Positions 23,401 to 36,703 of a DNA stretch of 64,000 nucleotides are shown here, in pieces (position 1 is the stretch's first letter; the number at the start of each line of letters is the position of its first letter). This DNA is from Orobanche coerulescens (lineage: Eukaryota; Streptophyta; Magnoliopsida; Lamiales; Orobanchaceae), in contig CM065814.1 in the NCBI GenBank assembly GCA_033398695.1, positions 77,332,358-77,396,357 of the forward strand, read 5' to 3'. Both the position numbers and the translations under genes were made by a program. The notes below the pieces were generated by a model. That model was not told the DNA's origin and searched no databases. It saw only the letters and a program-made list of their open reading frames with translations.

Positions 23401-25202
23401 TAACTTGTCTCGATACCGATACGACGATGATGAAGTCGTTACCAATATCACTGCCTTCGTCTACGAGCTCCTCGGCCCTGACCCATGCAATTCACGAACA
23501 TACTCGAACACGGCCGCAACATACAGTTATAATCACCGATCAATAATCTCAACCTATTGAAGTAATCAAATAGCAACTATCCGATAACAATCAACAACCG
23601 ACATAGCCAACCAATCAAACTTAATGGGTCAACGATACCTCGATCCTATATAAAACCAAATAATATACTCAAACCATTGCGAATTCATATCTACCATATG
23701 CACCGAAATCCGATAATTACTAATCAATATAACCGATCGACAAACTCAACGATTTCACAATATCTCGATCAGACACATGTCCGAACAATCCAACTAAAAC
23801 CATTACGAATTCAAAACCAAAATACGATTACGGATACGAATGTAAAGGAAATCATATTCGATGATCAATCACAATCTTTCCGGATTCCAAATTGATATCA
23901 TGATTCGTATTTCATCATGAACATACGAATTCTATCACTACAATCAACGAACATTCGATCTTCATAGCTAAAGATACCGATAATTCAACATACGATCGTC
24001 TTGCTATGTTAAATTCATCAAGAAGTTCCTCGAGAATACTAAGTGCTTCGAAATCATGTTCATAGCCATCAAAACAACATAATTCGATATCCTTTAACAT
24101 GTAGATAATCATCCAATTCGTAATCCAAGTCATGTATCATCGTATTCTTAAATATACATTTCACATAACCTTAAGAATCATAACAGCAACACCGTAATCA
24201 TCATCATACGAATCAAATACGGATAACAATACCAAAAATCTAAAATCAAGGTGTAGCGTTCAACAACATACCTCAAGAACATGAATAACACAATCAAACT
24301 CTTTAAGAATCATCAACATCTTCATCTCCAATCCACAAATTCATGTTTCCAAGCTTGTAATCTAGATTGAAGAGGTTAAATCTCACTAACATGCTCAGAG
24401 GGACGAAGGTTGGAGGAGGAAAAGTTTTTCTCTCATGAAGAAATGAAAGAACGAACTTAATTTTATAAACTACATCGATCATTACGTACGTTATCCATCA
24501 GAATTAACGTACATAATGCTACCTAACGTATGCTAAGTGTCCTTCGTAGCATATGTAATATCACTCCAGAGCTCACTGACTTGTTTCGTTCCGTCGCTTA
24601 CGTACGTAATACTTCCTTCATAGCGTACGTAATATGTATGTTGACTTGCTACAGTAAATGTCCAGTTAGCGTACGTTATACACTAAGCGTAGCGTACGCT
24701 AACCTTAGCGTTGACTCGCCTGTCCACATCCGCGCCGAAAGCTGCCAACCGCGGGCCCACCTGTCGATATCCTGCCTGATACGAACTTTACGTACGTTAA
24801 CTCATTCACTTAACGTACGTAATACCTGTGCACCTTACGTACGTTAACTGTCCTTCTTAATGTACGTAATCCTTGTGCATTAGCGTACGCTAAGGATACA
24901 TAGTAGCGTGCGCTATCGTGGTTATACTTAGCCATTTTCAGCTATTCTCGTCCAACGTCTCAACATACTAGATACGTATACACGACATACTGAATACACA
25001 TACTCCTTCCAGTAATATTCTCATACGATACATCTAATACACGATATTCTCAAATGCGATTGTCGACTAATACGACAATTATACCACTACTGACATCTCA
25101 GTCCTTCGTTTGTTTTATCCATATTGTACAGATTCCACTATGTACAGTATGACTCAGATAAAATAATATTAAGCAACAGTAGTAGAAATTCTGAATATTA
25201 CA
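23401..25202 (-). repeat. Element D 3' LTR, part (minus strand)
   Basis: On the minus strand the LTR starts TGTAATATTCAG at 25202, directly after a purine-leaning tract and the pre-PPT hairpin, and runs left to 23401 where C takes over. A dense palindrome cluster (about 24484-24915: ACGTACGTTA, TTAGCGTACGCTAA) lies upstream, in minus-strand sense, of a TATA-like box at 24461-24470 (minus-strand tttataaaa). The remainder of this LTR should lie beyond C, left of the window. The D assignment rests on boundary motifs and orientation, because the two D LTR pieces in the window do not overlap. Confidence 0.65.
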
Positions 25203-25647
25203 TACTACACCACTTAAAATAAGTTTCGTCCTTGAAACAAGCAATCCATCATAAAGAAACAAACCGTTCAACCAAAATATCCCGAAACCATCACAACAAC
25301 GATCAATCATCATCATTACCAAATAACCAAAATAGTACACTTACATATGCGCCAAGTCGACGATCTTCTGAGATACTAGCAAGTGACTTCACTGCAAAGC
25401 TTCAATGCGCTTACAATCACAATTTCATGAGTTTCAAAAATATATCATATCCGGATGAAATAATCTCACCTTGTCAGATCCTGTCTGCCTGATTACACAA
25501 TCAAGTCCCAATCTGCGAAAAACGAATAATGCATGATACATCTGTGAAACAACTGCCCGAAACAATGTCACAAATCCCGAAACATCGACACGAAATTCTG
25601 AATGCTCATACGATCACAAACAATGATCAACCAATAATTTAACCGAG

Positions 25648-25862
25648 AATATCATCGACATGATAAACTCTAATGCGAGCAATCCAAAGGTCAACACGTA
25701 GCTGATAATATCATCAATATGATAAACTCCTATATGACCAACCAGAGGTCAAAACACAATCGAGAATATCATCAACATGATAAACTCCAATATAACCAAT
25801 GAACGATCAACGAAAATCGAGAATACCTTCACACGGTAAACTCCAACACGATCAATACAGAA
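25648..25862. repeat. Tandem repeat in element D (about 4 x 55-60 bp)
   Basis: Units begin gagaatatcatc / gataatatcatc / gagaatatcatc / gagaatacctt and contain atgataaactc..at..gacca. Copies are imperfect, about 46-59 bp apart. It lies inside non-coding sequence; no function visible. Confidence 0.7.
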
Positions 25863-27384
25863 CCACAGAAACCGATATACGAACGAACAAAGTTCTCAAA
25901 ACGTTAAATAAATCATATACAGTGGATATCAATAAACATATCCTGTTGGTGAACATACCCCTCGGCATACGGACAACCAATCGCAAATCGACGAACATAC
26001 CAAATCATACATGGAGTGGGAACGACCATTCAATATCCAAAACAACCAGTACGAGGTCACCATCCCCAAACCTACACTTACAAAGAAATCATTCAAAAAT
26101 CACTATGGTAAAATCGTACTACTACCATACCAATGGAATCACATAGCACATATGTCTCGATTTCACGAAATCCAAAGTTCCAAAATTACATCCTGTGCAT
26201 GGATCTACAACAAGCAACATATTTCTCTGATCTGATCAACCGATCTTCCCTTGGATAATCAAACTACCATATTAAAATTCGAATCTCTTTTCCTCGTACC
26301 ATCGATATGATATCCACTAAGTGAGTTACACTCATAACTTCACCATGATATGCACTATGCACTAAATGCGTATGTATATCAATCACATTTTCAAAACCAA
26401 TTTGAAATCATATAGTCTCGTCAAGAAGATGAATTTTCGAAAGTTCTTTCAAGAATTTCAAAACTCAAAACATAAATTTCCGTAACACCACGAAATCAAT
26501 TTTCAAAAAATTAAATTGTCTCACTGGTGTCAAGTTCTTGATGAAATTTCTTTTCGGATACACATTAAATAAAATGGAATTATGCAAATGCTTGACCAGA
26601 TTCATACTCGTGTATACCAGTCCGGCTCGTCACAAATTCCATTAGCATTCGGTCGGAAAACTACACGATAGAATCTAAAATCTCAATGTATAAGCTCCGA
26701 TAAAAACTCATTCTTCCACATATGGATGGCAACGTAGACCATTATCCCATTCTGGACCACTGCAACTATGCTATGACAAAACATTGAAACAAATCAACAC
26801 AATGAAAGACTTCCCGAGAAGTTTCATTTGAAGAAGTAAACCAAAATCCCGAAAGGCAGAAACGAACTTGATAAACGATTGATAAAGTGTATTACAAATC
26901 TCGGGAGTTTTAGAAAATAAAAAAGCATGTTAGAAACATTAGGGACTCAGACCGCATCCCGTTCCACATTACAGGAAGTTTTAAAAAAAATAGTAGAAAA
27001 CCCTTTTCGGACCCCAAGTCCTGAGTTGTAAAACTATTTTAAAATCAATTGGGTCTCGGCCCAAAATCATTTTCCGTAAAACATCCGTGAAACGTTCATT
27101 TTGAAAAGTATCATTTTAAAATGCTCGAAAACAGTTCATATATCACAAAATGAACTAACATGACTACATGTTCTTCTCAACCATGCACAACATTTCTCCC
27201 AGATACACAATTTCGTTTCCAAAATCAAACCAACATACTGATTTCCAAAATCGTAGCGTCTCAAGATTATCGATCCTATCCCAACTCTATCATCTCATAC
27301 TGTAACGCATAATATTATGCTAAATCTCAAAGCATATCATCTTAGAACGGCAATAAATCTCAATGCAATTAAAAAATCCAAATA

Positions 27385-27389
27385 CTTAC
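27385..27389. repeat. Target site duplication of gypsy G, left copy (CTTAC)
   Basis: CTTAC directly before LTR start TGTAATATCCG at 27390. The identical partner is at 57934-57938 after the 3' LTR end. Confidence 0.9.
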
Positions 27390-27599
27390 TGTAATATCCG
27401 ACGGAAATTCTTACCTATTGTTGTATTATTCGGATGATTCAATACTGTTGTAGTCTTGTTGCGTTTGTTTAATGTTTATTGATGTTGAAATATATCATAA
27501 TGGACTTGATAATAACTATCACTCGCTCTAGGATTTGATTTCTCAACGTTGTATAGATACGAGCAATTTTGGGCTTTTACAGTATACTAACCCTTTAGC

Positions 27600-27873
27600 A
27601 TAACGTACACTATAGTGTGAGATTTACATACATAATGAGGTGCCTTTTACGTACGTAAGACTTGTAGTGGGGTCGGGCGTGATTCGAATATCTGATCTTT
27701 TGGAGGAAACCTAGTTGACCTACATTACGTACGTAAGGCTTCAAGCCATAACGTACGTAATGGTGTTCGTATTTTAGTCCAGTAACCTGTGATAGTGTAT
27801 TAAGTACGTAACACATTTCTGTATAGCGTACGTAATGATGCTAATGTATGTTATCTGCATGTGATAACGTACA
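27600..27873. promoter_or_regulatory. Palindrome cluster in U3 of gypsy G 5' LTR
   Basis: Repeated copies or half-copies of TTACGTACGTAA (for example ttttacgtacgtaaga near 27646, attacgtacgtaagg near 27725, ataacgtacgtaatg near 27748). The cluster ends about 15 bp before the TATA box. The same array is cleaner in the 3' LTR at 55328-55655. Confidence 0.8.
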
Positions 27874-27888
27874 TAGTGAACTGTGCTG

Positions 27889-27898
27889 TTATAAAAAG
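27889..27898 (+). promoter_or_regulatory. Putative TATA box, gypsy G 5' LTR
   Basis: ttataaaaag, directly downstream of the palindrome array. The second copy is at 55666-55675. Confidence 0.6.
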
Positions 27899-28327
27899 AC
27901 AACTTGTGTCTTTCATTTTGCACGTCCAACTTTGATATTTCTCCAGTATAAACATCCCCCTGCCTCCCTAGATCACTTCTACCTTCTTCCCACTTGTGTT
28001 TGAGCTATACATCTTGGTTTGGAGCTCTTTGATTGGAAGTTTGGAGTCATTCTTGAAGCTTAGAGTGTGTTCTTGTGATTTTGGTGTGGTGTTCTTCATT
28101 TCTGAAGGTATGTTATATGATTCCACCCTATAGTTTCATAGTTATACTGTTAGTGTTGGAGTATACTTCACCTAATGATGAATTAATCAAGCTAAACATG
28201 TTTTTAGATGAACTTTTAACAACTTAATGATGAATATAATGATTAAGGGTTTTGTAGTGATATGTTCTTGATGCTTTAAATGGTAGTAATCATGGTTAAC
28301 AGAAACTCACTCTTCTTGCTGAACTAT

Positions 28328-28652
28328 CACTACAAAAAAAACAGTATTTACCGACGCCATTTACCGACGCCAGTAAAGGCGTTGGTATTTTTTGGCATTT
28401 AACGACGCCGTTACCGACACCCGTGAATTTGGACAATTACCGACGGCTTTAACGACGCCATAGCGCGGGTGTCTTCCCGCGAAATTTGCCGACGCCAGTA
28501 CCGACGTCGGAAGTCGTCGGAGAGATACCGACGGCACTTTTTCCGTCGTTAAATGGCATGACTTACATGAATTAACGATGCCACTCCCGGCGTCGGTATT
28601 TGTTATATTTAACAACGCCATTACCGACGGCCCGTTGGCGTCGGTAAATTTT
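28328..28652. repeat. CACTA left TIR and subterminal repeats
   Basis: After the 31-bp terminal repeat, short motifs ACCGACGCC, CCGACGGC and their complements (GGCGTCGG) recur about 15 times to 28652. In En/Spm such subterminal motifs bind the element's own DNA-binding protein. The right end carries a shorter set (38994-39110). Confidence 0.88.
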
Positions 28653-29533
28653 AATACATTCTCAGCCCTCTGCCTATTCAGTTCGACCTAAAATCACCAT
28701 TCACCTCCCGCACCCAAAACCCCTCTCTCCCGCACCTCTCTGCCAAAACGCCTTCTCCCGTGTTAAACGCCTCTCTCCCGTGAAAGATTTCCCAGACGGA
28801 GATTTCGAGATTTCGCCTCCGGCGCACCTCCATAAAACACCCCCAATCGGCGACCTAAAATCCCCAATTCGTAACATCTCTCTATTCTTGATCTTCTTGA
28901 GGAATTCGAAATTTATATTTTTGATTTAACATGTGGCTCAAGGATCAAATTGTTCGAAAGGTCGACCTATTTAGGATTGATGTCGATGTAATTTCTTGAG
29001 TTTAATCGTTGAATCCTTGTACTATATTTCTCTCAATATTACCTAGAATTGCCCAATTTATTTCAATTAGTATTCGATCCTATGGATTAGTTTTCTTGTA
29101 GCTTCGTACAAGAATAAGTCACTTTACCTATTTGTTTGAAGATTTCGATCACTTTACCTTTAATGTTTTGTATTGATTAAAAACTAGAAACATAACATAC
29201 ATTAAAGCGAAAAAATCAACATGGAGGATCCATTAATCGAACTTCATGAACTTCATAAAAGCGAGCGGAGCGGAATGTGAATTTCATGAAAAATAAACTA
29301 CTCTTACTTCACATAAATTGATTGGGTAAAATGATAAGGCGTCACGACAGAGAAACTACTCTTACTTCTCGTATGATCTTGAACAAGTAGCATTGTTAAC
29401 TGCCTCAATAATGTCTTCAGCATGTTCTCCAGTTGCCCGATCCTTTTCGAATATAGTTTGTTTTCATAATGTTCTTCATAAGATGAAAAAAACCTTGAGT
29501 TTTTTTTTTGATCATTTTGTTACAATTTTTAGA
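28653..29533 (+). other. CACTA 5' untranslated/promoter region
   Basis: No ORF of note. A pyrimidine-rich tract with cctctctcccg repeats is at about 28705-28790, reminiscent of a transcribed leader. An open frame in phase with the transposase starts at 29393, but homology begins at 29534. Confidence 0.45.
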
Positions 29534-32500
29534 ATGGGTGACAACCGTGAGTGGATGTATCGCCGCAAACTTGATGGCTCTTGGAATCCTGCATTCCTCT
29601 CTGGACTTAACAACTTTATTGAGTATGCAAGTAGTCAGCCGCACTGCATGTCGGGTGACCAAATAAGATGTCCATGTAAAAAATGTGATAATATACAGTT
29701 TCATGATACAGAAAAAGTTAAGTATCACATTGGCAAATTTGGGTTCATTAGGGAGTATAAAACTTGGATTTTTCACGGCGAAATTGAAATGGATGAGGGA
29801 TGTGAAGATATGGATGAAGATGTGAATATAGATACCAACGATTTGGGATCCAATTCGTACCGTACGATGGTCATGGAGCATGTCGGGCCACAATTTAATG
29901 TTGAGAATGTGGAAGAACCACCAAATCCTGAAGCAAAACGAATATATGACATGTTGAATGCTGGAGACAAAGAGTTGTGGCCTGGTTGTGCTAATTACTC
30001 CCAATTGTCTTATATGACTCGTTTCATGAGTTTGAAAGCAGAGAACCACTTATCATAAAAGTGTTTTAATCAGTTTGCAGAGTTCATGAAAGACAGTCAT
30101 CCAAAAGGGAATCTATGTCCCGATAACTTCTATAGTACAAAGAAATTATTGCGTGGGTTGGGATTACCTGTAGAGAAGATTGATTGTTGTCCAAACAGCT
30201 GCATGCTTTATTGGGACCATTACAAAGACAGTGAGAGTTGTATATTCTGTGGTACATCACGCTACAAAGATATGTGTCGTGCCTCAGGAAGCCGTAGGAG
30301 GAAAAAAGTGGCAGCCATGAAGATGTACTACTTTCCTCTTATTCCCCGATTGCAAAGGCTATACATGTCAAATGCTACCGCGGCAGATATGAGGTGGCAT
30401 GCTTCATGTTCTGGTTCAAATGATGGAATTATGCGTCATCCTGCAGACTCTCCAAGATGGAAGCACACAGACACTATTTATCCAGATTTCTTTGCGGAGG
30501 CTAGAAATGTGAGATTAGGTCTTTCGACCGATGGTTTTGCACCTTTTGCACAATCGTGGCGACAATATTCATCGTGGCGATTATAGTCACACCCTATAAC
30601 TTACCACCTTGGCTCTGTATGAAGGAACAATTCATGTTCCTAACAATCTTAATACGTGGCCACGCAATCCTAAGATGCAATTGGATGTGTTTCTTCAGCC
30701 GCTCATAAAGGAGTTGACGAATTTGTGGGAAGAGGGTGTTCCAACATTTGACATCTCATTGAAGCAAAATTTTCAAATGCGAGCACTGTTGTTGTGGACT
30801 ATTAGTGATTTTCCAGCGTATTCAATGTTGTCTGGATGGAGTACTGCTGGAAGATTGGCATGCCCTCATTGCATGGATGAGACTGAAGCGTTTACTCTTC
30901 CTAAGAGTGGTAAACAAACATGGTTTGATTGTAGTCGGAAATTCTTGGAGCCATATCACATGTTTAGGAGGAACCGACGAGCATTTAGAAAGAATATGAC
31001 ATGTGAAGTACCTACACCTGAGAAAAGGTCGGGCGCTGAGATATTGAATCAAATAGAGGCACTGGGTCTTGTGAAAGTGACAGAGGACTACAATGAGACA
31101 AACAAAGAGATATCCAAGAATTCTAGGAGCGGGTGGAAGAAAAGAAGCATCTTTTGGGATCTCCCATATTGGAAAGAACTTCTGATTCGTCACAATTTGG
31201 ATGTCATGCACATTGAAAAAAATGTGTTTGACAATGTGTTCAACACTGTGCTTAATGTGCCGGGAAAGACCAAGGATACCACCAAGTCTAGAGACGAGTT
31301 GCAATTGCTCTGCATCAGACCTGAATTGAAGAAAAATGAGACGACAGGAAAGTATCCGAAAGCTTGTTACTCACTTGACAGAGATGAAAAGAGAGTAATA
31401 TGTGAATGGATATCTCGTCTTAAATTTCCTGATGGCTACATGTCCAATATTAGTAGATGCGTGGATAAGAAACAACTAAAGATGAGAGGGATGAAAAGTC
31501 ATGATTGCCATGTGTTCATGCAACGCTTGTTACCTATTGCGTTTCGTGAACTTCTTCCTCAAGCTGTTTGGAAGGCAATTACAGAGTTGAGTATCTTCTT
31601 TAAAGACTTGACATCTCGGACAATAAAAATAGAGGACATGTGTAGACTTCATGAAACAATTCCAGTTACTTTGTGCAAACTTGAGCGTATCTTTCCGCCT
31701 AGCTTCTTTGATTCAATGGAGCATCTTGTTATCCATCCGGTGTGAAGCCCGAATTGCTAGTCCAGTACAATATCGATGGATGTATCCATTTGAGAGGTAT
31801 ATGAAGACATTGAAAGATTTTGTAAAGAACAAAGCCAAAGTTGAAGGATCCATCACCAATGCCTACTTAATGAAAGAGGCATCAACATTTAGCTCATACT
31901 ACTTTGAAGATTGGGTGACTACGAAGATTAGAAGTGTGCCTCGAAATGATGAGGGGGGAGCCGATGAAAATGATGATCCAAATATGCTCTCAATTTTCAA
32001 ATTGGATGGCCGTCCTTTTGGCAAAATGCCTTCACGATATTTTGATGCCAAAGAGTATAATGCAGCACATATATATATTTTATCCAATTGTGCGAGGTTT
32101 TGAGAGACATACTTGACGTGAGTACCCTCGTGATATTTTATTTTAATGAAGAATATATTCATTCATTAAATATATAATAACTCGTGTGTTTTTGAAGATT
32201 GTTTGAAGATCAAATTCGAGCAACTAATCTGGGATAACGGAAAATGACTTACAAACAAGAGTTGAAAAGGAGTTTGCAAGTTGGTTCAAAACATATGTAA
32301 GTGTGGGGTCTCATATCAAATTATTTATAGACTAATTTCATATGTAGAAAGTTACATAACTAACATACTTAATAATTGTCATAGGTTAATGATCCTTCAA
32401 GTAATGCAAGCCAATGCATTAAGGACCTTGCGAAGGGCCATTGTACGGGTTCAAATTTATTCGGTGTTTAGTTAATGGATACAGTTCCACACGGTTGACC

Positions 32501-33090
32501 ATGGGTCGATAAAAGTACTATGAATAGTGGTGTCTCATAAAGGGCGAGGTTTATAATAGTGATGAGCAAGATTTTTGCGGGCGATTAATGGAGGTGTGTG
32601 TGGTAGAGTATAATGGTGAACCTACTAAAACAATTGTGTTATTCAAGTGTGAGTGGTTTGACTTATCACCTCTAGGGACTTCGGTGAATACTGATTTCAA
32701 TTTGGTTTGATAAACCACACCCGTCAATACAAGAAGTACGAACCTTTTGTGTTAGCCAATCAAGCTACTCAAGTGTATTATGCTTCCTATCCTAGTATGA
32801 ATCAAGCTAAGAAGGATTGGTGGGGAGTGTGCAAGGTCACACCTAGATCTAGAGTTGAAGTAGCTTGTGAACCATCCGCCTCGTCATTACATCAACCGTT
32901 TCAAGAGGATGCCGTGGTCATGAGGACTAGAGGTAGTCAAGCTACTGTAGATGATGAGATATCAATATCGCATCCACGAGGTGGACTTATTGATATTGAT
33001 GATGTGGATGAGGCATCGGATGATGGATATATAATAACGTCAGATGAGGAAGATAGTAATGATGATGATGATTCTGATCATATGTTATAG
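29534..33090 (+). pseudogene. CACTA TNP2-type transposase (TNPD-like), broken
   Basis: This is the catalytic protein that cuts the element ends. Domains in order: Transpos_assoc-like N-terminus (MGDNREWMYRRKLDGSW, CPCKKCDN; 29534-29790); tnp2 transposase core, about 30100-31300, with CCPNSCMLYW, GLSTDGFAPF, LPPWLCMKE (other frame), GWSTAGRLACPHCMDETEAF and RHNLDVMHIEKNVFDN; DUF4218-like (LKFPDGYMSNISRCVD, SHDCHVFMQRLLPIAFREL; 31410-31800); DUF4216-like (GEVYN, VCVVEYNGEPTKTIVLFKCEWF, about 32540-32710, and YASYPSMNQAKKDWWGV, 32770-32830); acidic C-terminus. Breaks: TAA at 30056-30058, frameshifts near 30580 and 31740, and further stops near 32475 and 32707. Likely introns lie near 32118-32200 and at 32297-32394. 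Confidence 0.93.
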
Positions 33091-35456
33091 TCTTTACGAT
33101 CATGTCAATTTTTGGTGAAGTATGTAATTTTTGCTTTGGTCAGATGAAGTAGCTAGTGACTGTTGTTTGGTGAAGTATGTAATTTTTGCTTTGGTTATAA
33201 TTTATAAAAAAAAACAGTTCTATCTAGTATCTTCATTGATGGCAGTTTTATTAAGTACTAATGTTTTGCTTTTTCATCATTATATGCTGAAAATGTGGAT
33301 CCACTTTCTTTTTGGTTATTTATAGAGGAAAGAGCACCAGGCCCTATTAGGATATCTCACTTAGCAAAGTGAATCCATATATGAACACTGAAGTTCACTA
33401 GAAATTGTTGCATACAGTCAATTTATGGAAAGAAACGGACTGCTGTTATACCTATTATGTCACCTTCGGTGTTTATACCAAGGAGCCTACAGATTTTAAT
33501 GAACAACCATTTGAGGTCAAGGTGCAGGATATAAAACATTCGATAAAAGTCATATTCTGCAGGAAAGCTGCTTCAAGGATATGAAACATTCGATAAAACG
33601 CTTTTGTTATGTGACTACCAGTGTAAGGTAATTATAATCTTAAAGTTAAGTAGTTACGTTCGCAGTCATTGCTAGCTAAGTTTTTTGGTAATTTCGACAT
33701 TTTTAAATGATCCTCTTGTTTGTTAAATATTGGTGCCCCTTTAAGTAGTTACCTTGCTGTATGAGTTGTATTTTAGATGTGCCTTTTAATTTATGCTGAA
33801 TCCACTCAGTTACATTCAGTTTTTTTGTTTTAAGAAAGAATTGTTTACAATAGTTGTAGAAATTGATATCATTATTGTTATTGTTGATGTTTCTGGTGCT
33901 GGTGTTGTTACTGTGGTGGTGGCGGTGTTGTTGCTGTTGGTTTAATGTGAAAAACCTCTCAATACTTTTGTGACTTGCCCAATTAGTTCCAGACCACTTC
34001 TATAATTACCTTCTTGTTTGTATCATTGTATGTTTTGATTCTTGGATTTTCGATTTCCAATTCTAGGGCTTGTGAGAGAAATTTGACTATTGTTTTTTCA
34101 TTTTGACTTATAATCATATTTCATTAATATTTTTACAATAGTTCCATCAGTAGGATGTTCCAAGTCTTTTTGAGGCATAAATATTAGCCAGGTCGGGCAT
34201 ACCTCCAATACAACTAGATTACTATAGAGGAGGTGTTACTGGGTGTTTTTTTGTTTCCTTCCCTTCACCATTTACCTCCTGATAGACAAAAGATATCTTA
34301 GCTTCCGCAAACTTGTTAAACAGCTCCACGACCTCCAAAACTAGGTGGCAGTGATGCCATTCCGGATCCTTCTCCCTGTTAACACAATCGGGAACATATA
34401 AAGAGTTGAGTCTGAATGTCTAGTTTTTCAATATACAGTTGTAAACGCAAAACCATTTCCCCTTTTTATGCTTTAGGTCCTGTAGTTATGATATCCATTC
34501 ATCCCAGAAAACCCAAAGCTACCCTAATTACTTTCGTTTCATTATACCCATTGCTGCTTTATTTTGATTTACAACTCCACCCACATTTAGATAGAGAAAA
34601 GCTTCTTCTGTTGTACTCCATTTACAGATCATTTTCTCTGAAATTCAAAAAAGTTTCCCGGTTCCACCCTCCCTGTTCTAATTGCAGTTCCACTAATAAA
34701 ATTATGACACCTGTCCACTACCCCAACAACTAATATTAGTTTCCTTTTATATTTATTAGTTTTCTTCCATTTCATTATTTCATTTCTCAACACCAGATGC
34801 TAGATTGCTAGTGTATTTTTTAATTGATGTTTAATAAATTAGAAGAATCAGCGGAGCTTTTTGTTTGGCAATTAGGGTTTCTGGTCAAACGCCTCAGTGC
34901 GTTTTCGGCGAAAAGCGCTCTGAGGCGCACAGGGCGGCGCTTTTTCAAACATTGTTCTTAAGTAAAATGCTTATGTTGCCCTACGTAGAACAATTAGTTT
35001 CCACATTGTTTATTGGAAACAACTCCAGATTAAACAAAGATGTATAATAATGGGATTAAAGAACATAGGAAATAGTAAATACGTTGACATACAACGTTTC
35101 ATACAGACAACCTACTACATATTACGATTACTACATAATTATGAGTTTAATGGTTACATAATATATAACCACTTGATTTACAAAATTCAGCAAGTACGCA
35201 GAAAAAGCTAACCACTCCATGCTTCCTTCACATACAGACATCGTACTAAAACCACAAAGCTTCGTTCCCATTAACCATGATCCCTAACTTCTGCCGAACA
35301 AACCTGTTGAACATGAATATAATGGTGTAAGTTAAAAATAAAACAAATAGAATGGTAAGTTAAAAATAAAACATAACAAAAAATACCCCCTAGGTTGTAT
35401 ACAACCAATTATGTGTTTATTTGATTTTATTTTATTTTCTACACAAGCAATTTCAG
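33091..35456 (+). other. CACTA intergenic region / possible 5' introns of the second gene
   Basis: AT-rich, no domain recognised. A duplicated stretch (gtgaagtatgtaatttttgctttggt, seen twice at about 33114 and 33170) and a GTT/GGT-rich simple tract (33860-33945) are visible. It ends in a strong splice acceptor (tttcag) at 35451-35456. Confidence 0.5.
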
Positions 35457-36703
35457 ATGTTCTCGATGAGGAGAGGTGGTGGCGGGCGCCGCATTAGCAC
35501 GGGCTCCTCACGAGCAGCTCCCGGACACTCTTCACAAGCTACGGACTCCCCACGAGAAGGTCCTGTTAGGTCTTCGTCTGCTCTACCCGAGACTCCGCCG
35601 ATTGTTCTACTCCGAGACACGGCAGACGAGGAGACTAGTGCACACATTTCTGAAGATGAGGATCGAGAGATAATAGCTTCTGAGGCAGCCTCAAGTGTTG
35701 TTTCCTGTAGAAAGATTGCTCTTGAAAGAGATACTATAACCGGGTTAGTTATTTACTGTTTAATTGGTATAAAAGTATTTCCGAATAATTACAAAAAGAA
35801 AAGTAATCTTACAAATTTGCAAATACCACCTTCACAGTTGCTTCTATTTCAAAAATTGCTTCCCCAACTTGTGTAAGACTTTCATACGTTCCCTTTAACT
35901 TATATTTAAAGAAAAAAACAAGTACTAAAAAATAGAAAACAAATGTTGATTAAATGCTATAACTAAGTATTGTGATGATCTAAATGATTAATTTGGTTTT
36001 GGTTACAGAGATATAGTGATTCATCCCCAGATTTCCAGGGTGTGCACGAGGAGTTTTAAAAGAGTTCCCAATCCGACTGTGCTTCAACCGGAAAGATACT
36101 CCTAATAGCGTAAAGGCCCAGTACTATACATTCTTTAAGGTAATTTGTAATCATTATGTAAACTAATTATATTCAATTGGAAAGTTAGTTTTATTAACTT
36201 GATATGCAATATTTCATAGAAATTTTTCACGTGGCACTGAGTGGGAACAAGAAGTCTATGATTTTTGGGAGTCTCGTGCACGGATTAGGTTCAGCAATTT
36301 CTTAAGTGATGCAAAAAAGAAAAGGGATCAAGGGAGGCCGAAACACATCCCTACTGATTGGTGGGAAGGTTTGTGTGCTTACTGGGATACTCCCGAGGTG
36401 AGAGATGTATCTACGAGGGCGAGAGGCAACCGAATGGCTGAAGTGGATGGCCCTGGTACCGGGATAAGCAAGCACAGTGGAGGCTCTAAGGCTGTTAGCG
36501 TACTTGCTCGAGAGTTGGTTAGTAATTATCTAATTATTTTTGCTTGTATATGTAAGTGTGCATCATAATAATTTCGAAGTTTTTTTAATAAATAGGCAAC
36601 GAAGAACAATCTTCCATTAGAGCAGTGTGTTTATGCCTCTTTTCGAGCTATCCACATGAAAAAAGATGGAACTTTTACGACACAGAAGGATGCGGATATT
36701 GAT

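Larger units (their letters stand above)
25203..27389 (-). mobile_element. Element D internal region, non-coding (minus strand)
   Basis: This is about 2.2 kb without gag or pol similarity on either strand; the open frames are short and low-complexity. At the left edge are the purine tract (minus-strand ..ttaagtggtgtagta) and a hairpin (GTTTC 25223-25227 with GAAAC 25234-25238). A tandem block of four ~55-60-bp units lies at 25648-25862. At the right edge CTTAC (27385-27389) is the target duplication of gypsy G. With the 0.34 kb at 57939-58276, D's internal region is about 2.5 kb, as in a LARD-type non-autonomous element. Confidence 0.6.
27390..28327 (+). repeat. Gypsy G 5' LTR, left part
   Basis: Starts TGTAATATCCG and matches 55130-56106 of the 3' LTR closely. 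It carries palindromes of the TTACGTACGTAA type at about 27600-27873, then a TATA box at 27889-27898 (ttataaaaag). Part of the cluster (around 55410-55440 in the 3' LTR) is deleted here. It is cut at 28327 by the CACTA element and resumes at 39135. Confidence 0.92.

Noticed and set aside
24530..24847. Frame rich in YV, RT and LT across the D palindrome cluster
   Set aside because: Translation of the repeated acgtacgtaa motifs, not a protein.
27610..27816. Minus-strand frame with YVR repeats in the G LTR (also at 55361-55594)
   Set aside because: Again the palindrome array read as codons.
29417..30049. Long open frame on the minus strand (210 codons)
   Set aside because: It is the antisense shadow of the CACTA transposase N-terminal region, which has clear domain similarity on the plus strand.
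34416..34733. 105-codon frame in the CACTA intergenic region
   Set aside because: AT-rich low-complexity reading with no similarity to CACTA or host proteins that I recognise.
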